A stretch of DNA of 64,000 nt from Posidoniimonas corsicana. GTDB lineage: Bacteria > Planctomycetota > Planctomycetia > Pirellulales > Lacipirellulaceae. Below, piece by piece: positions 53,907-63,492 of this stretch. Made by a program: the position numbers and the translations under genes. The notes below the pieces were generated by a model, which was given only the letters and a program-made list of their open reading frames with translations, was not told where the DNA came from and did not search any database. The stretch spans positions 62,001 through 126,000 of the forward strand of contig NZ_SIHJ01000004.1 in NCBI RefSeq assembly GCF_007859765.1, given 5' to 3'. How positions within the stretch are numbered: position 1 is the stretch's first letter; every line of letters starts with the position of its first letter.

Positions 53907-53961
53907 GGGAACTCGCGGCTTACGGGGACTCGGGGTTGGGTCGGGGGTGGGCCGGCGGGGG

Positions 53962-55998
53962 CTACTGCTTGAGCACCCGCTGCAGCTCCTGGAGTGACGT
54001 GCTGCCCTTGGCGATCAGCAGCACGCCCTCCTCCTGTAGGGTCCGCATGCCGGCGGCGCGGGACGCCTTGCGGACCAGCTCGACCTTGGGCTGCTTGCGG
54101 AGCACCTCGCGGACCTGGTCGTCGACGATCAGCAGCTCGAACAGGCCGGTGCGGCCGAAGTAGCCGCTGCCCGCACACTTCTTGCAAGGCTTGTTGGCCT
54201 CCTCGGCGGTGGGGGGGCGGTAGAGCTGCTCCACCTTGCCCGCCGGGATCCCCAGCTTCTTGAGCAGCTCGGGGGCCGGCTCGTAGCCCACCTTGCACTC
54301 GGGGCAGAGCACGCGGATCAGGCGGGTGTTGAGCACCGCCGAGATCGCCTGGCAGAACTCCTTGTGGGGGGCCTTCTTCTGCAGCACCCGCAGCATCGAC
54401 TCGGCGGCGTCCTTCGCGCGGGTGGTGGTGAGCACCAGCTTGCCTTCGTTGGCCTGCTCGATCATCACCTTGGCCGACTCGGCGTCCTCGAAGTCGCGGA
54501 CGATGTAGAAGTCCGGGTACTTGCGAATCAGCTTCGGCATCAGCGTCGCCGGCGACTCGCCGGCGGCGGCGTCGTAGTAGTGGGGGGCGATGTTCTCGAT
54601 CTCCCGCTGCGGGGCGGACTTCTCCTCGATCGAGAAGACGTCCCGCATCAGGCGGTCGGTCTCGAGCAGCGACACGTCGACCAGCGTGGTGAGGCCGCCC
54701 TCGGGCATCGCGGAGACCAGCAGCAGCCCCTCGCTCTGCTGCAGGGCCGCCTGCCACGGCTCGGAGATCTTGTCCCGCATGCCGAGCTCGACGAACGTGT
54801 CGAGCGCCTTGTTGTCGACGTTCTGCAGCGAGACCATCACCCGCTCGCCCGTCTTCACGCCCTGGCTGACGATGGGGCAGGTGTACTTGGAGCCATTGAA
54901 CGCAGCGGCGAACTTGCCCTTCTGCTTCTTGGACCGCTCCTTGACGTCCAGGTTGGCCAGCTGCTTCATGACGGCCAGCATGACGTCGCCGGACTCGCGG
55001 TCGCGGGGGTCTGAGGCGTCCCACACGCCGTCGATGTAGTGCCGCACGCCCACCGACTCCTGCCCATAGTCCAGCAGCACGCGGTCGCTGCGGCGGTTGG
55101 CCATGTCGGCGATCAGCTCCTTGACCAGCACGTAGCCGGGCGAGAGCCGGGCGGTCATCAGGTTGGCCTGGTTGGCGCGGTCGTCCTCACCGCCCCGCGC
55201 GATCAGGTCGACCGGCGGGCCCTTCTCGTAGTCGGCCCGCTTTTCGACGTCGATCTTAGCGCCGAACTTGTTCGCCAAGGTGGCCATGCTGTACTGCCAC
55301 CAGTCCTTGGTGAACACCTTCTGGTGCTGCTCGACCGACTTGTTGTGGACGATCGAAAACGCGATGAACGGCCCGAACACCAGCAGGGCGTAGATGGGCA
55401 TGCTGGCCGCGTACAACGGCACGAGCGCCACGATCAGCAGCCCCGCCAGCCCGCAGAACGTCACGATGCCGTTCCACTTGGCGTAGCCCAGCTTGTGGAT
55501 CTGCGAGGCCCGGTTCACCCAGTCGCAGGTGCGGATCCAGAACAGGAACACCAGCACCACCGGCAGCAGCTTCAGCCACGACACGAACGGCCGGGTGTCG
55601 CGGTACATGGCGTGGGCGTCGCCCCACTTGTCCTGCATGCCGTCGGCCCGTCCGCGGGCGAGCCCGTCGCTGTCGGTGTAGCTGGGGGCGTTGGCGTTGC
55701 GGTTCGCGGCGGGGACCGGCGCGGGCGCGTCTGCGGCGCCCTCGTCCTGTGCGGCCTCGGCGTCGGCTTCGCCCTGGATGTCGTTGCGGGCGTCTGCCGC
55801 GCGGCGGGCGTTCGCCCCCTCGAGCTCCTGGCCGGCCGCCTGGGCGCCGAGCACGTCGCCTAGGCCCGCCTGGCCGAACGAGGATGAGCAACAGAGCAGC
55901 ACAGCCGCCAGGGCTACTGGCGTGAGGGCGAAGAACGCCCTCGGGGGGGCCCAGCGAGGGGCCCCGGGGTGGGATAGTCGGAGCACAGCTTGCTTCAT
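53962..55998 (-). CDS. Membrane-anchored, degenerate GspE/PilB-like protein
   Basis: A 678-residue protein. A signal peptide or TM (about 21-43) and an Ala/Asp-rich linker are followed by three more membrane helices (141-157, 177-195, 201-217). The C-terminal 380 residues match GspE/PilB ATPases: N-terminal sensor-like part VRHYIDGVWDASDPRDRES, then DVKERSKKQKGKFA, and the zinc region CPEC (565-568) and CKKC (605-608) with GYFGRTGLFELL. But the Walker A site reads SAMPEGGLTT (429-438) where GPTGSGKTTT is expected, losing the lysine, and the Walker B/His region is also changed. So it is likely an ATPase-dead partner of PilT (55998), whose stop overlaps its ATG. Secretion ATPases normally are cytoplasmic and lack such anchors. 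Confidence 0.85.
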   Translation of the reverse strand: MKQAVLRLSHPGAPRWAPPRAFFALTPVALAAVLLCCSSSFGQAGLGDVLGAQAAGQELEGANARRAADARNDIQGEADAEAAQDEGAADAPAPVPAANRNANAPSYTDSDGLARGRADGMQDKWGDAHAMYRDTRPFVSWLKLLPVVLVFLFWIRTCDWVNRASQIHKLGYAKWNGIVTFCGLAGLLIVALVPLYAASMPIYALLVFGPFIAFSIVHNKSVEQHQKVFTKDWWQYSMATLANKFGAKIDVEKRADYEKGPPVDLIARGGEDDRANQANLMTARLSPGYVLVKELIADMANRRSDRVLLDYGQESVGVRHYIDGVWDASDPRDRESGDVMLAVMKQLANLDVKERSKKQKGKFAAAFNGSKYTCPIVSQGVKTGERVMVSLQNVDNKALDTFVELGMRDKISEPWQAALQQSEGLLLVSAMPEGGLTTLVDVSLLETDRLMRDVFSIEEKSAPQREIENIAPHYYDAAAGESPATLMPKLIRKYPDFYIVRDFEDAESAKVMIEQANEGKLVLTTTRAKDAAESMLRVLQKKAPHKEFCQAISAVLNTRLIRVLCPECKVGYEPAPELLKKLGIPAGKVEQLYRPPTAEEANKPCKKCAGSGYFGRTGLFELLIVDDQVREVLRKQPKVELVRKASRAAGMRTLQEEGVLLIAKGSTSLQELQRVLKQ

Positions 55999-57146
55999 CA
56001 GAGGATACCGCCCTGGGAGACGTCGATGCCCTTGAGGGCCATTTTCAGTTGCTCGGGGTCCGGGGCCACTTCCATGGCCACGGTGCGGTCGATGAGCTCT
56101 TTGTCGACCAGTCCCTTGAGGCTTTGGGTGAAGTTCTGCATGCCGTCCTCGGCGCCGATGCGGATGGCGTCGCCGAGCTTGGAGTCCTGCTCCTCCAGCA
56201 CCAGCTTGCGGATCAGCGGGGTGAAGTTCATGATCTCGACCGTCGGCACCCGGCTGACGCCCGGCTTGATGCTCTTGAGCAGCTTCTGGGCGATGATCCC
56301 CTTCATGTTGAACGCGATCGCGCTCCGCAGGGCGGGGTGCATGTCCTGGGGGAACAGGTCGAGGATACGGCCGATGGTGCTCGACGCGCTGGACGCGTGG
56401 ATGGTCCCGAACACCAGGTGGCCCGTTTCAGCCGCGTGGATGGCGGTCATGAAGGTCTCTTTGTCACGCATCTCGCCGACCAGGATGATGTCCGGGTCCT
56501 GGCGGACGGCGTGCTTCATGCCGATCTCGAAGTCGATCACGTCCAGGCCGATCTCCCGCTGGTTCACCAGGCACTTGTCCTCGGTGAACACGAACTCGAT
56601 CGGGTCCTCTAGCGTGAGGATATGCTTGCGGTAGTGCCGGTTGATCCAGTTGAGCATCGAGCCGATGGTCGTGCTCTTGCCGGAACCCGTAACGCCCGCC
56701 AGCAGGATCATGCCCTGGTCGAACTTGCAGAGGTTCTCGACCGTGGAGGGCAGGTACAGGCCCTCGAAGTCGGGGATGAAGTTGTTGACCCGCCGGGCGA
56801 CCAGGCCCATGTGGCCCAGCTGCTGCAGCAGGTTGACGCGGAACCGCCACTCGGTGCCGTCGACGGCCACCGTGTGGGCGAAGTCGGCGCCGCCGTCCCG
56901 CTCGAAGATCTTGCGGCTGCGGTCGTTCATCAGCGGGTAGAGGAGGTGCAGCATCTCCTCGTCGCGGATGGGCGGAGAGTTGAGCGCCCGCAGCGTGCCG
57001 CCGACCCGCATCATCGGCGGCTTGCCGACCTTCAGGTGCAGGTCGGAGGCCTCCTGCTTGACGCAGGCCCGGAACAGCTTGTTGACCTCAAGATCGGCCG
57101 TGTTTGGGATCAGGCCGCTCTTGACGGCCTCGGCGACACTCGCCAT
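55998..57146 (-). CDS. pilT: PilT-family twitching motility/type IV pilus retraction ATPase
   Basis: A 382-residue cytoplasmic ATPase. Recognised motifs in order: ACVKQEASDLHLKVGKPPM (PilT N-terminal), Walker A GVTGSGKSTTIGSM, the Asp box ILTLEDPIEFVF, Walker B PDIILVGEMRDKET and the His box GTIHASSAS. In contrast to its neighbour all nucleotide-binding residues are intact. The protein normally disassembles pilus filaments by ATP hydrolysis. The ATG at 57146 follows a short non-coding gap, and the stop overlaps the start of the GspE-like gene by one base (TGATG), so they are cotranslated. No pilin or PilC gene is nearby. Confidence 0.92.
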   Translation of the reverse strand: MASVAEAVKSGLIPNTADLEVNKLFRACVKQEASDLHLKVGKPPMMRVGGTLRALNSPPIRDEEMLHLLYPLMNDRSRKIFERDGGADFAHTVAVDGTEWRFRVNLLQQLGHMGLVARRVNNFIPDFEGLYLPSTVENLCKFDQGMILLAGVTGSGKSTTIGSMLNWINRHYRKHILTLEDPIEFVFTEDKCLVNQREIGLDVIDFEIGMKHAVRQDPDIILVGEMRDKETFMTAIHAAETGHLVFGTIHASSASSTIGRILDLFPQDMHPALRSAIAFNMKGIIAQKLLKSIKPGVSRVPTVEIMNFTPLIRKLVLEEQDSKLGDAIRIGAEDGMQNFTQSLKGLVDKELIDRTVAMEVAPDPEQLKMALKGIDVSQGGIL

Positions 57147-57317
57147 CGGTCGCTCTCCTCTTGCCTAGCAGTCTCGTCCCGCAGAGGGACTCTCCCCGTG
57201 CCCCGTGCCGGGAAACCCCCAGCATACACGGAAGAACCCCCAAGGTGGACCTCCGGCGGCAGGAATCTGCCCGCTTCCGAGCCAGCCTCGACGGGCGGCC
57301 GACGCGGCGGTTGGGGG

Positions 57318-58541
57318 CTACTGGGGCCCGGCCGCTGCGGCCTCGGCCTGTTTGGCGTCTTGCCGGGCCAGCACCCAGTAGCCGAGGGGCAACGCGACGG
57401 CCATGGCCAGGCAGCACCACCACACCAGCTGCGGGTCGATGGCGTACAGCAGCCCGCCGATCAGCGGCGCGCCGACCGCCGACACCGAGAACACCACGGA
57501 GTTCAGGCCGAGGTACGCGGCGCGGTTGCGTCCGGCCGCCCGCTCGGCGGCGTAGGTGATGGCGAACGGGGCGCTGAGCATCTCGCCGGCCGTCCACACC
57601 ACGGCCAGGGCCGCCATGGCGCCCGCCCCGCCGCCCAGCACGGTGCCGCCGAACCCCAGGCACAGCAGGCAGACGCCCAGGCTCACCAGGTTGATGGCGG
57701 ACCGCCCCCGCAGCCGGTCGGTGACCAGCATCTCCAGCAGCACGATCAGCGAGGTGTTGATCACGAACAGGAACCCGATCTGGTCCTCGCTCATGTGCAC
57801 CTGCTCAGAGAGGTACAGCGGGTAGGTGCTCATCATCTGGAAGAACACGACCCCAGACAGCAGCTGAAGCGCCAGGAACCACAGGTAGTGCCGGTCGGAC
57901 CACGGCCCGGCCAGGCCGCGGAACTCCCGCCGGTCCTGGGCGATGTGCGGCGGCTCGTGGAGCCCGAAGGACCACAGCTCGGCGGCCGCGGCCAGCAGCG
58001 GCGTGACCGTGTTCACCCAGAACATCGCGTCCCAGTAGCCCGCGGCCGCCAGCAAGCCGCCCACCGCCGGGGCGATGGAGAACCCCAGATTGGCCGCCAG
58101 CCGGTTGAGCGCAAAACTCTTGGCGAGCGCATCGCCCGGGCTGTAGTCGGTGGTGGCGATCGCGATGGCGGGGCGGCTCATCTCGGCGATTAGGCTCACG
58201 TACAGCAGCGCCAGGCCGATCGCGGCGCCCGAGTCGAAATGCGGCATGATCAGGTAGCCCGGCGCCCGCAGCACGAGCGACGCCAGGAGCGTCCGCAGCG
58301 GGCCGAACCACTCGCACAGCCGGGCGCCCAGCAGCGATCCCAGGATGCCGCCGACGCCGTACACCGCCAGGAACTGGACCGCGACTTCCGGCTCGAACCC
58401 TTTGACCTTAACTAGGAAGATGGTCAGGAACGGCAGCACGGTCGACCCGCAGCGGCTGACGAACATCAGCGCCGAGAGCATCCACACCTCGCGCGGCAGG
58501 CCGCTGTAGGCTTGTCGGTAGGCGTCGAAGAGGGGGCGCAT
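57318..58541 (-). CDS. MFS transporter
   Basis: A 407-residue membrane protein with about 12 hydrophobic helices. The N-terminal half has the MFS motif-A-like loop GARLCEWFGPLRTLL after helix 2, and the sixth helix is followed by a long charged loop (EPPHIAQDRREFRGLAGP). The overall pattern resembles drug or metabolite:proton antiporters; the substrate is not indicated. ATG start at 58539-58541. The next upstream gene on the same strand is hisF, 76 bp away, with a possible hairpin between. Confidence 0.85.
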   Translation of the reverse strand: MRPLFDAYRQAYSGLPREVWMLSALMFVSRCGSTVLPFLTIFLVKVKGFEPEVAVQFLAVYGVGGILGSLLGARLCEWFGPLRTLLASLVLRAPGYLIMPHFDSGAAIGLALLYVSLIAEMSRPAIAIATTDYSPGDALAKSFALNRLAANLGFSIAPAVGGLLAAAGYWDAMFWVNTVTPLLAAAAELWSFGLHEPPHIAQDRREFRGLAGPWSDRHYLWFLALQLLSGVVFFQMMSTYPLYLSEQVHMSEDQIGFLFVINTSLIVLLEMLVTDRLRGRSAINLVSLGVCLLCLGFGGTVLGGGAGAMAALAVVWTAGEMLSAPFAITYAAERAAGRNRAAYLGLNSVVFSVSAVGAPLIGGLLYAIDPQLVWWCCLAMAVALPLGYWVLARQDAKQAEAAAAGPQ

Positions 58542-58583
58542 GGGCGGGACGGGGCGGTGAGGTGAGGGGGTGTCCAGTAGAGG

Positions 58584-58616
58584 CCCCCCGCGGGCCCAAG
58601 GTTCACCCGCGGGCCG
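58584..58616. other. GC-rich hairpin after hisF
   Basis: CCCGCGGG occurs at 58587-58594 and again at 58606-58613, separated by a short AAGGTTCA-containing loop. It directly follows the hisF TAG stop (TAGCGGCCCGCGGG on the minus strand), as in the sequence after priA. There is no T tract, so termination is only suspected. Confidence 0.45.
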
Positions 58617-59384
58617 CTACAGCCGCACCGGCGCCCCGTAGTCGCGCATCACGCGCTTCGTTTCTTCGATCGTGTACTCGCCGAAGTGGAAGATGCTGGC
58701 CGCCAGGGCGGCGTCGGCCTTGCCGGCGGTGACCGCCTCGGCCAGGTGCTGGGGGCCGCCGGCGCCGCCGGACGCGACCACCGGGATGCCGACCGCCTCG
58801 CTGACGGCGCGGGTGATCTCCAGGTCGTAGCCGTCTTTGGTGCCGTCGCGGTCCATGCAGGTCAGGACGATCTCGCCGGCGCCCAGTCGCTCGACCTCCT
58901 GGGCCCAGGCCACGGCCTCTAGCCCGGTCGGCAGGCGGCCGCCGTTGATGTGCACGTCCCACACCTCGCGGCCGTCGCGCTGCACGCGCTTGGGGTCGAT
59001 GTTCACCACGGTCGCGCAGCTGCCGAACGCGCGGGAGATCTGCGTGACCACCTCGGGCGTCTTGACGGCGGCCGAGTTGATGCTGACCTTCTCGGCGCCG
59101 GCCTGGATCAGCCGCCGGGCGTCCTCCAGCGTGCGGATGCCGCCCCCTACGGTGAACGGCATGAACACCACCTCCGCTACGTGGCGGACCATGTCGGCGG
59201 TGATGTCGCGGCTCTCGTGGCTGGCGGTGATGTCCAGGAACACCAGCTCGTCGGCGCCCTCGGACTCGTACCGCTTGGCGACCTCCACCGGGTCGCCGGC
59301 GTCAACCAGGTTGACGAAGTTGGTGCCCTTCACGACCCGGCCGCGGTCGACGTCCAGACAGGGGATCACACGTTTGGCAAGCAT
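58617..59384 (-). CDS. hisF: Imidazole glycerol phosphate synthase, cyclase subunit HisF
   Basis: A TIM-barrel protein of about 255 residues that, with HisH, makes imidazole glycerol phosphate and AICAR in histidine synthesis. Characteristic motifs: [20 protein letters not shown] with catalytic Asp11, [13 protein letters not shown] (phosphate site), [27 protein letters not shown] with catalytic Asp130, and [13 protein letters not shown]. The start at 59384 is chosen by this universal N-terminus; the longer open frame is GC-rich leader. hisH is not nearby, so the two subunits are encoded apart. Confidence 0.95.
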   Translation of the reverse strand: MLAKRVIPCLDVDRGRVVKGTNFVNLVDAGDPVEVAKRYESEGADELVFLDITASHESRDITADMVRHVAEVVFMPFTVGGGIRTLEDARRLIQAGAEKVSINSAAVKTPEVVTQISRAFGSCATVVNIDPKRVQRDGREVWDVHINGGRLPTGLEAVAWAQEVERLGAGEIVLTCMDRDGTKDGYDLEITRAVSEAVGIPVVASGGAGGPQHLAEAVTAGKADAALAASIFHFGEYTIEETKRVMRDYGAPVRL

Positions 59385-59453
59385 GGCGGCGGGGGGCTGG
59401 TAGGCGCCGGGGGCGGGCCTGTCGGCAGCAGGCAGGAGCCCCCAACATACCAA

Positions 59454-59485
59454 CAGCCGGCCGGGCGCGTCTGCGCCCGGCCGGC
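59454..59485. terminator. GC-rich hairpin after the chemoreceptor gene
   Basis: AGCCGGCCGGGCGC pairs perfectly with GCGCCCGGCCGGCT across a GTCT loop. It lies 29 bp after the stop of the chemoreceptor gene at 59515 in the minus-strand direction. No T tract follows, so termination is likely but not certain. Confidence 0.65.
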
Positions 59486-59514
59486 TGCGGAGGTTCTGCG
59501 ATTGTCCGCTTGGC

Positions 59515-61536
59515 TTAGCGGGTCTTGAACTGCGAGACCTGCTTCTGCAGGTCGGCGGCCAGCTCCGCGACCGACGCGCCGGCCGACTGCGTGCACTGGG
59601 CGCCGTCGAGCGTCGAGCTGAGCTGGTTGTCCACCGCCGACACGCTGCGGGTGATCTCCTTGCTCGCCACGGCCGACTCGCTGACGCCGGTCGCGATGGT
59701 CTGCGACGCCGCGGACGACTGCTGCATGTTGGCGGCGATGGTCGCCACGCTCTCGGACTGCTGGCCCACCTCCTTGGCGATCGCCTCGGACACCTCGTTG
59801 ATCTGGCGGATCACCTGGTCGATGTCGGCCATCGTGGTGACCGTCTCTTGTGTGGACTGCTGCATCGACAGCACCCGGGCGCGGATGCCGTCGGTCGCCT
59901 CGGCGGTCTGCTTGGCCAGCTCCTTGACCTCCGTGGCCACCACGGCGAAGCCCTTGCCGGCCTCGCCGGCGCGGGCGGCCTCGATCGTGGCGTTGAGGGC
60001 CAGCAGGTTGGTCTGCTCGGCGATGTCCTGGATCACGTCCATCACGTTGCCGATCTCGCTGGCGGCCGAGCCGAGCTGGCCGATCTGGGCGTTGCCCCCC
60101 TCGACCCGCTCGGTCGCCGACCGCGCGACGTCGGCCGACTGGGAAGACCGCTCGGCGATCTGCTCGATCGACTTGCGGATGGCGTCGATGCTCTCGGTCA
60201 CGTTCGCGATGCCGACCGACATCTCCTCGGTGGCCGACGCGGTCTGGTTCATCGTGAGCGACATCTCCTCGGCGGCCGCCGAGATCGACGTCGACTGGTG
60301 CTTCGACTCGCCGGCGCCCTCCATCAGCCCGTTGGCGGTCGAGAGCAGCTGCTCCGAGGCCGCCGCCAGCTGGTGCGACGTGCCCGCCATGCTGACGATC
60401 ACCGACTCGATCTTCTCGATCAGGGCGTTGAACCAGCCGGACAGGCGGCCCAGCTCGTCGTTGTTGACTTCCAGCCGCTGGGTGAGGTCGCCCTCGCCCT
60501 CGGCGATGTCCTTAACGCGTTCGGTCAGGCCGGCGATCCGACGCAGCACCGACCGCACCGACAGCGTCCCCGCCACGGCGACCGCCGCCGCGACCAGCAG
60601 CGAAGCGGTGAGCACGGTGACCAGCCGCGTCGACGCGGCCCGGGCCTTGGCGCCGGCCTCGCTCAGCAGCTCGGCGGCCAGGTAGTCGTCAACCTCCTTC
60701 AGCAGGTTGATCTTGGCGGTGATGGTGTCGAACCACTCGCCGGCGTCGCGGCCGAAGCCGCCGGTCTGGGCGTGCTCGGCGGCGCTGCGGCGGAAGTCCT
60801 CCACCTGCGCGACTGCCGGCGCCGACAGCTTGTCCTCGTAGAACGCGCGGTCCTGGGCAGGCGCCAGGTTCAGGAACTCGTTCAGCAGCACGTTCTGCAG
60901 CGCCACCAGGTCGGTGAACTTCTCGTACATGCCGGGGCCGAACTGGTCCTTGGCGAAGGTGTTGGCGAGCACCGCCCGCTCGATCCCCGCCCGCTCCTTC
61001 GACTTCAGGAACGACGCGTACGCGCCGGTGCGGACCGCGATGGCGCCGTCGGTCGTGGCGAGCGCGGTCTTGCCGACCGCGTTGAGCAGACGGCCGTTCA
61101 TCTGGGTGTAGTAGCCGATCGCCTCGTCGGTCGGCAGCCCGAGCGCCGAGATGGCCCGCCGCTTGGCGTCCAGCTGCGAGAGCATCGTTAGGCCGGCCTC
61201 GACCTCCTGCGAGAAGTCCTCGCCGTGCCGGCTGGGCGAGAAGCCGGTGAGGTAGTCGTTCAGCTCCTCGACGCGGGCGTCGGTCAGCTTGCGCTGCTCG
61301 TCAAGCCGGTGGGCGAACTCGTCGCTCTGGTTGCCGAGGAAGCCCGCGGTGGCGCCCCGCTCCTTCTGGGTCTCGTGCACCAGCGCGCTGATGCGCGTGG
61401 CGAAGCCGGCGAGATCCTGGATGGTGTTCATCTCGCTCGACTCGCCCCACGAGCCCCACACGATGCTGGCCGAGGCGATCAGCAAAGCCAGTAACGGGCA
61501 GGCAATAGCGGTCAGGAGTTTGGTGCGGATTGACAT
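59515..61536 (-). CDS. Methyl-accepting chemotaxis protein with NIT-type sensor
   Basis: A chemoreceptor of about 673 residues. TM1 is at about 6-26. The periplasmic region holds the nitrate/nitrite-sensing NIT pattern, [21 protein letters not shown]2 (about 308-330) is followed by a HAMP domain ([20 protein letters not shown]) and a long helical signalling domain with the hairpin tip [21 protein letters not shown], the CheA/CheW contact. Glu/Gln/Ala-rich flanks contain likely methylation sites (for example TASATEEMS). The start at 61536 ([16 protein letters not shown]) is chosen because it directly precedes TM1. No chemotaxis genes are adjacent. The signal could be nitrate or a related ion by family, not proven. 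Confidence 0.9.
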   Translation of the reverse strand: MSIRTKLLTAIACPLLALLIASASIVWGSWGESSEMNTIQDLAGFATRISALVHETQKERGATAGFLGNQSDEFAHRLDEQRKLTDARVEELNDYLTGFSPSRHGEDFSQEVEAGLTMLSQLDAKRRAISALGLPTDEAIGYYTQMNGRLLNAVGKTALATTDGAIAVRTGAYASFLKSKERAGIERAVLANTFAKDQFGPGMYEKFTDLVALQNVLLNEFLNLAPAQDRAFYEDKLSAPAVAQVEDFRRSAAEHAQTGGFGRDAGEWFDTITAKINLLKEVDDYLAAELLSEAGAKARAASTRLVTVLTASLLVAAAVAVAGTLSVRSVLRRIAGLTERVKDIAEGEGDLTQRLEVNNDELGRLSGWFNALIEKIESVIVSMAGTSHQLAAASEQLLSTANGLMEGAGESKHQSTSISAAAEEMSLTMNQTASATEEMSVGIANVTESIDAIRKSIEQIAERSSQSADVARSATERVEGGNAQIGQLGSAASEIGNVMDVIQDIAEQTNLLALNATIEAARAGEAGKGFAVVATEVKELAKQTAEATDGIRARVLSMQQSTQETVTTMADIDQVIRQINEVSEAIAKEVGQQSESVATIAANMQQSSAASQTIATGVSESAVASKEITRSVSAVDNQLSSTLDGAQCTQSAGASVAELAADLQKQVSQFKTR

Positions 61537-61715
61537 GGGCGGTCTCCAGGCAAAGCGGTAGTTGAGTAGTCCAGCAGGTGGGTGCGAAACCGTAGGCCCG
61601 TTGCACGAGCCGAAGGTGGTTTCCACGCTGCACAACTCCGCAGAGCGACTTGCCGCAAGCTAGATCGCGGGGATTTGACGGTTGTTCACCACGCGTGGGG
61701 GGCGTGGATGCGGGA

Positions 61716-62105
61716 TTACCCGCGGCTGCATGCGCCGTCGTCGCAGCGGCCGGTCAGCCACAGCCGCCGGCGGGCGAAGAACCGGTAGGCCATATCCAGC
61801 AGGCCCCGCACAACCGGCAGGCGGGTGGGCGCCACCAGCAGCCCCCAGCCGGTCGCCGAGTAGAGCCGCCGGAAGACCTCCACCCCCCGGATCAGCTCGC
61901 CGCTGGGCAGGCGGCCGTGGATCTCGGCCATCAGCGTCGGCATGTCGACGCCCAGCGGGCCCGGGTCGAAGCCGGGCGCCGCGATGTCGGTGAACTCGAT
62001 CCGCTCCCGCTTGTCCCAGCGGCGGAGCATGGCGATCTCCCGCTGGCAGAGCGGGCAGTCGCCGTCGTAGAAGACCTCGATCTCGCGGGGCGGGGGGGCG
62101 TTCAT
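61716..62105 (-). CDS. DCC-family thiol-disulfide oxidoreductase-like protein (DUF393)
   Basis: A 129-residue protein with the thioredoxin-like DUF393 signature [13 protein letters not shown] (DxDCPLC, CxxC pair) at residues 12-24 and a C-terminal CDDGAC motif that adds two more cysteines. Family members act in electron or disulfide transfer but few are characterised. The [10 protein letters not shown] segment and the two alpha-helical regions agree with the fold. ATG start at 62103-62105. The neighbouring genes do not reveal a partner. Confidence 0.8.
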   Translation of the reverse strand: MNAPPPREIEVFYDGDCPLCQREIAMLRRWDKRERIEFTDIAAPGFDPGPLGVDMPTLMAEIHGRLPSGELIRGVEVFRRLYSATGWGLLVAPTRLPVVRGLLDMAYRFFARRRLWLTGRCDDGACSRG

Positions 62106-62320
62106 GGGGAGAGATAGTCGGTTGGGGGAACTGCTAAGACCTTAGCGATGACCCTCCGAATGACCAGCCGCGGCGTACGATCGGCCTGGTAGCTGGTTGC
62201 GGTTGAGTTCGCTGCGTTGTGGCGCCTTCGCATCCGCGCGGCTTGAGTTTCGAGAAGAGTAGATTTTGGCTAGCGGGAACCGGCGGGATTGGTCCGCGTG
62301 AGTACGGGAACTTCTGATCC

Positions 62321-62917
62321 TCACGGACGCGTGCCATTCTTGGTTGGGCCGAAGTGTTCGGCCACGAGCGCTTTGGCGTGGGCCCACCAATCGGGCGAGC
62401 CGCGCTCGATGACCGGGCCGTAGCGGGTGTGGACCTGGTCCTGGGTCACGTGGTTCTCGTTCCAGGTGCCGCCGGCGTTCGTGGTGTTAAGGAGCAGCGG
62501 CTGCAGGCGGTCGAGGGCTTTGGCAAACTGGGCGTCGCGCGACTCGGAGGCTTCGAATTCCTGCCAGAGCGCAAGGTACTGGTCGCGGAGATCGTTGGGG
62601 AGCAGGCCGAAGAGGCGGTCGGCGGCTCGGGCCTCGGCCTGGGCCTGTTTCGCGGCGTCGACCGTGCCGTGGAACGGGTTGTCGCCGGCGTCAATCTCAA
62701 CGAGGTCGTGCAGCAGCAGCATGGCGATCGCCCGCGAGGGGTTCACCTCGGGGTGGTCGGCCGCCAGGGTCATGGCGAACAGGGCGAGGTGCCAAGAGTG
62801 CTCGGCCGAGTTCTCCCGCCGGCTGCCGTCGGCGATGGGGGACTGGCGCAGCACGCCCTTGAGAGCGTCGGCTTCCATGAGGAACGCGAGCTGCTTGGCG
62901 AGTCGAGAGTCGGGCAT
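62321..62917 (-). CDS. HD-domain hydrolase (YfbR/HDDC2-like)
   Basis: A protein of about 198 residues. The HD-superfamily metal site is clear: RRENSAEHSWHLALFAM (His residues), LLLHDLVEIDAGD (HD pair plus a following Asp) and a distal Asp near the middle. This pattern is the YfbR/HDDC2 type, which removes the 5'-phosphate from deoxynucleotides. Start at the ATG 62915-62917, since the upstream continuation is proline-rich leader without recognisable features. It is not clearly in an operon with the neighbours. Confidence 0.82.
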   Translation of the reverse strand: MPDSRLAKQLAFLMEADALKGVLRQSPIADGSRRENSAEHSWHLALFAMTLAADHPEVNPSRAIAMLLLHDLVEIDAGDNPFHGTVDAAKQAQAEARAADRLFGLLPNDLRDQYLALWQEFEASESRDAQFAKALDRLQPLLLNTTNAGGTWNENHVTQDQVHTRYGPVIERGSPDWWAHAKALVAEHFGPTKNGTRP

Positions 62918-63190
62918 AACGCCGAGTGTATCGATTGGTGGTGGCGTGTCAGAGCCGGCTGGTGGCGTTCCCACGGCGACGCTGCCGCGGCTTGTCCGGC
63001 AGTACGGCATCAGAACGGGGCATTTGGTTCGCCGGACGCTTCACACGCGTTCTCACGCCGCCACTTCTCCGCCGTTTTCCGTAGAAACCGGCCACCCAGC
63101 GCGATCTAATTAGTAGACGGGCAGACTCTGCCGCCCGTGTTTTACCGCTGGGGCGTGGCGGAATTGAGTCCGCAGGTGATCGACGGAATC
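62918..63190. other. Gene-free stretch
   Basis: First part of a 575-bp gap. It includes a GC-rich region near 62985 (GACGCTGCCGCGGCTTGTCC) that faintly resembles family A but cannot be firmly assigned. No convincing reading frame is present. Confidence 0.4.
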
Positions 63191-63326
63191 GGACAAAACC
63201 CCGGCTCCAGTATTCACGGGATTAGCTGTAAACGGCTTTTAGAAAAGACTTAAGTGAGGATCGGGGCCGAGATGCGCCCGGAGTTTTGTCCGCTTCGCGC
63301 GTGTTTTTGGACAAAACGATTCGGAC
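63191..63326. repeat. Palindromic GTTTTGTCC / GGACAAAAC repeat, inverted copy
   Basis: GGACAAAAC at 63191-63199, GTTTTGTCC at 63283-63291 and GGACAAAAC at 63309-63317. The segment 63275-63326 is the reverse complement of 8195-8245 with about three substitutions over 49 positions (shared core CCAAAAACACGCGCGAAG). It lies upstream of the gene starting at 63493. Confidence 0.8.
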
Positions 63327-63492
63327 ATAACCCCGGCCGGCGGGTGGCTGCGCGGGCGTCAGGCCGTGCGGGTGGGCGTCAGGTTGATTGAGGTTGGGCC
63401 AGTTTGGTGGCCTGTCATCGCTGTCGGGCAGCTGGCCTTTGGTTTGCACTTGCTGGGGCAGGAACGTCACGTGTTTTCTCCCCAGGTAGCCG

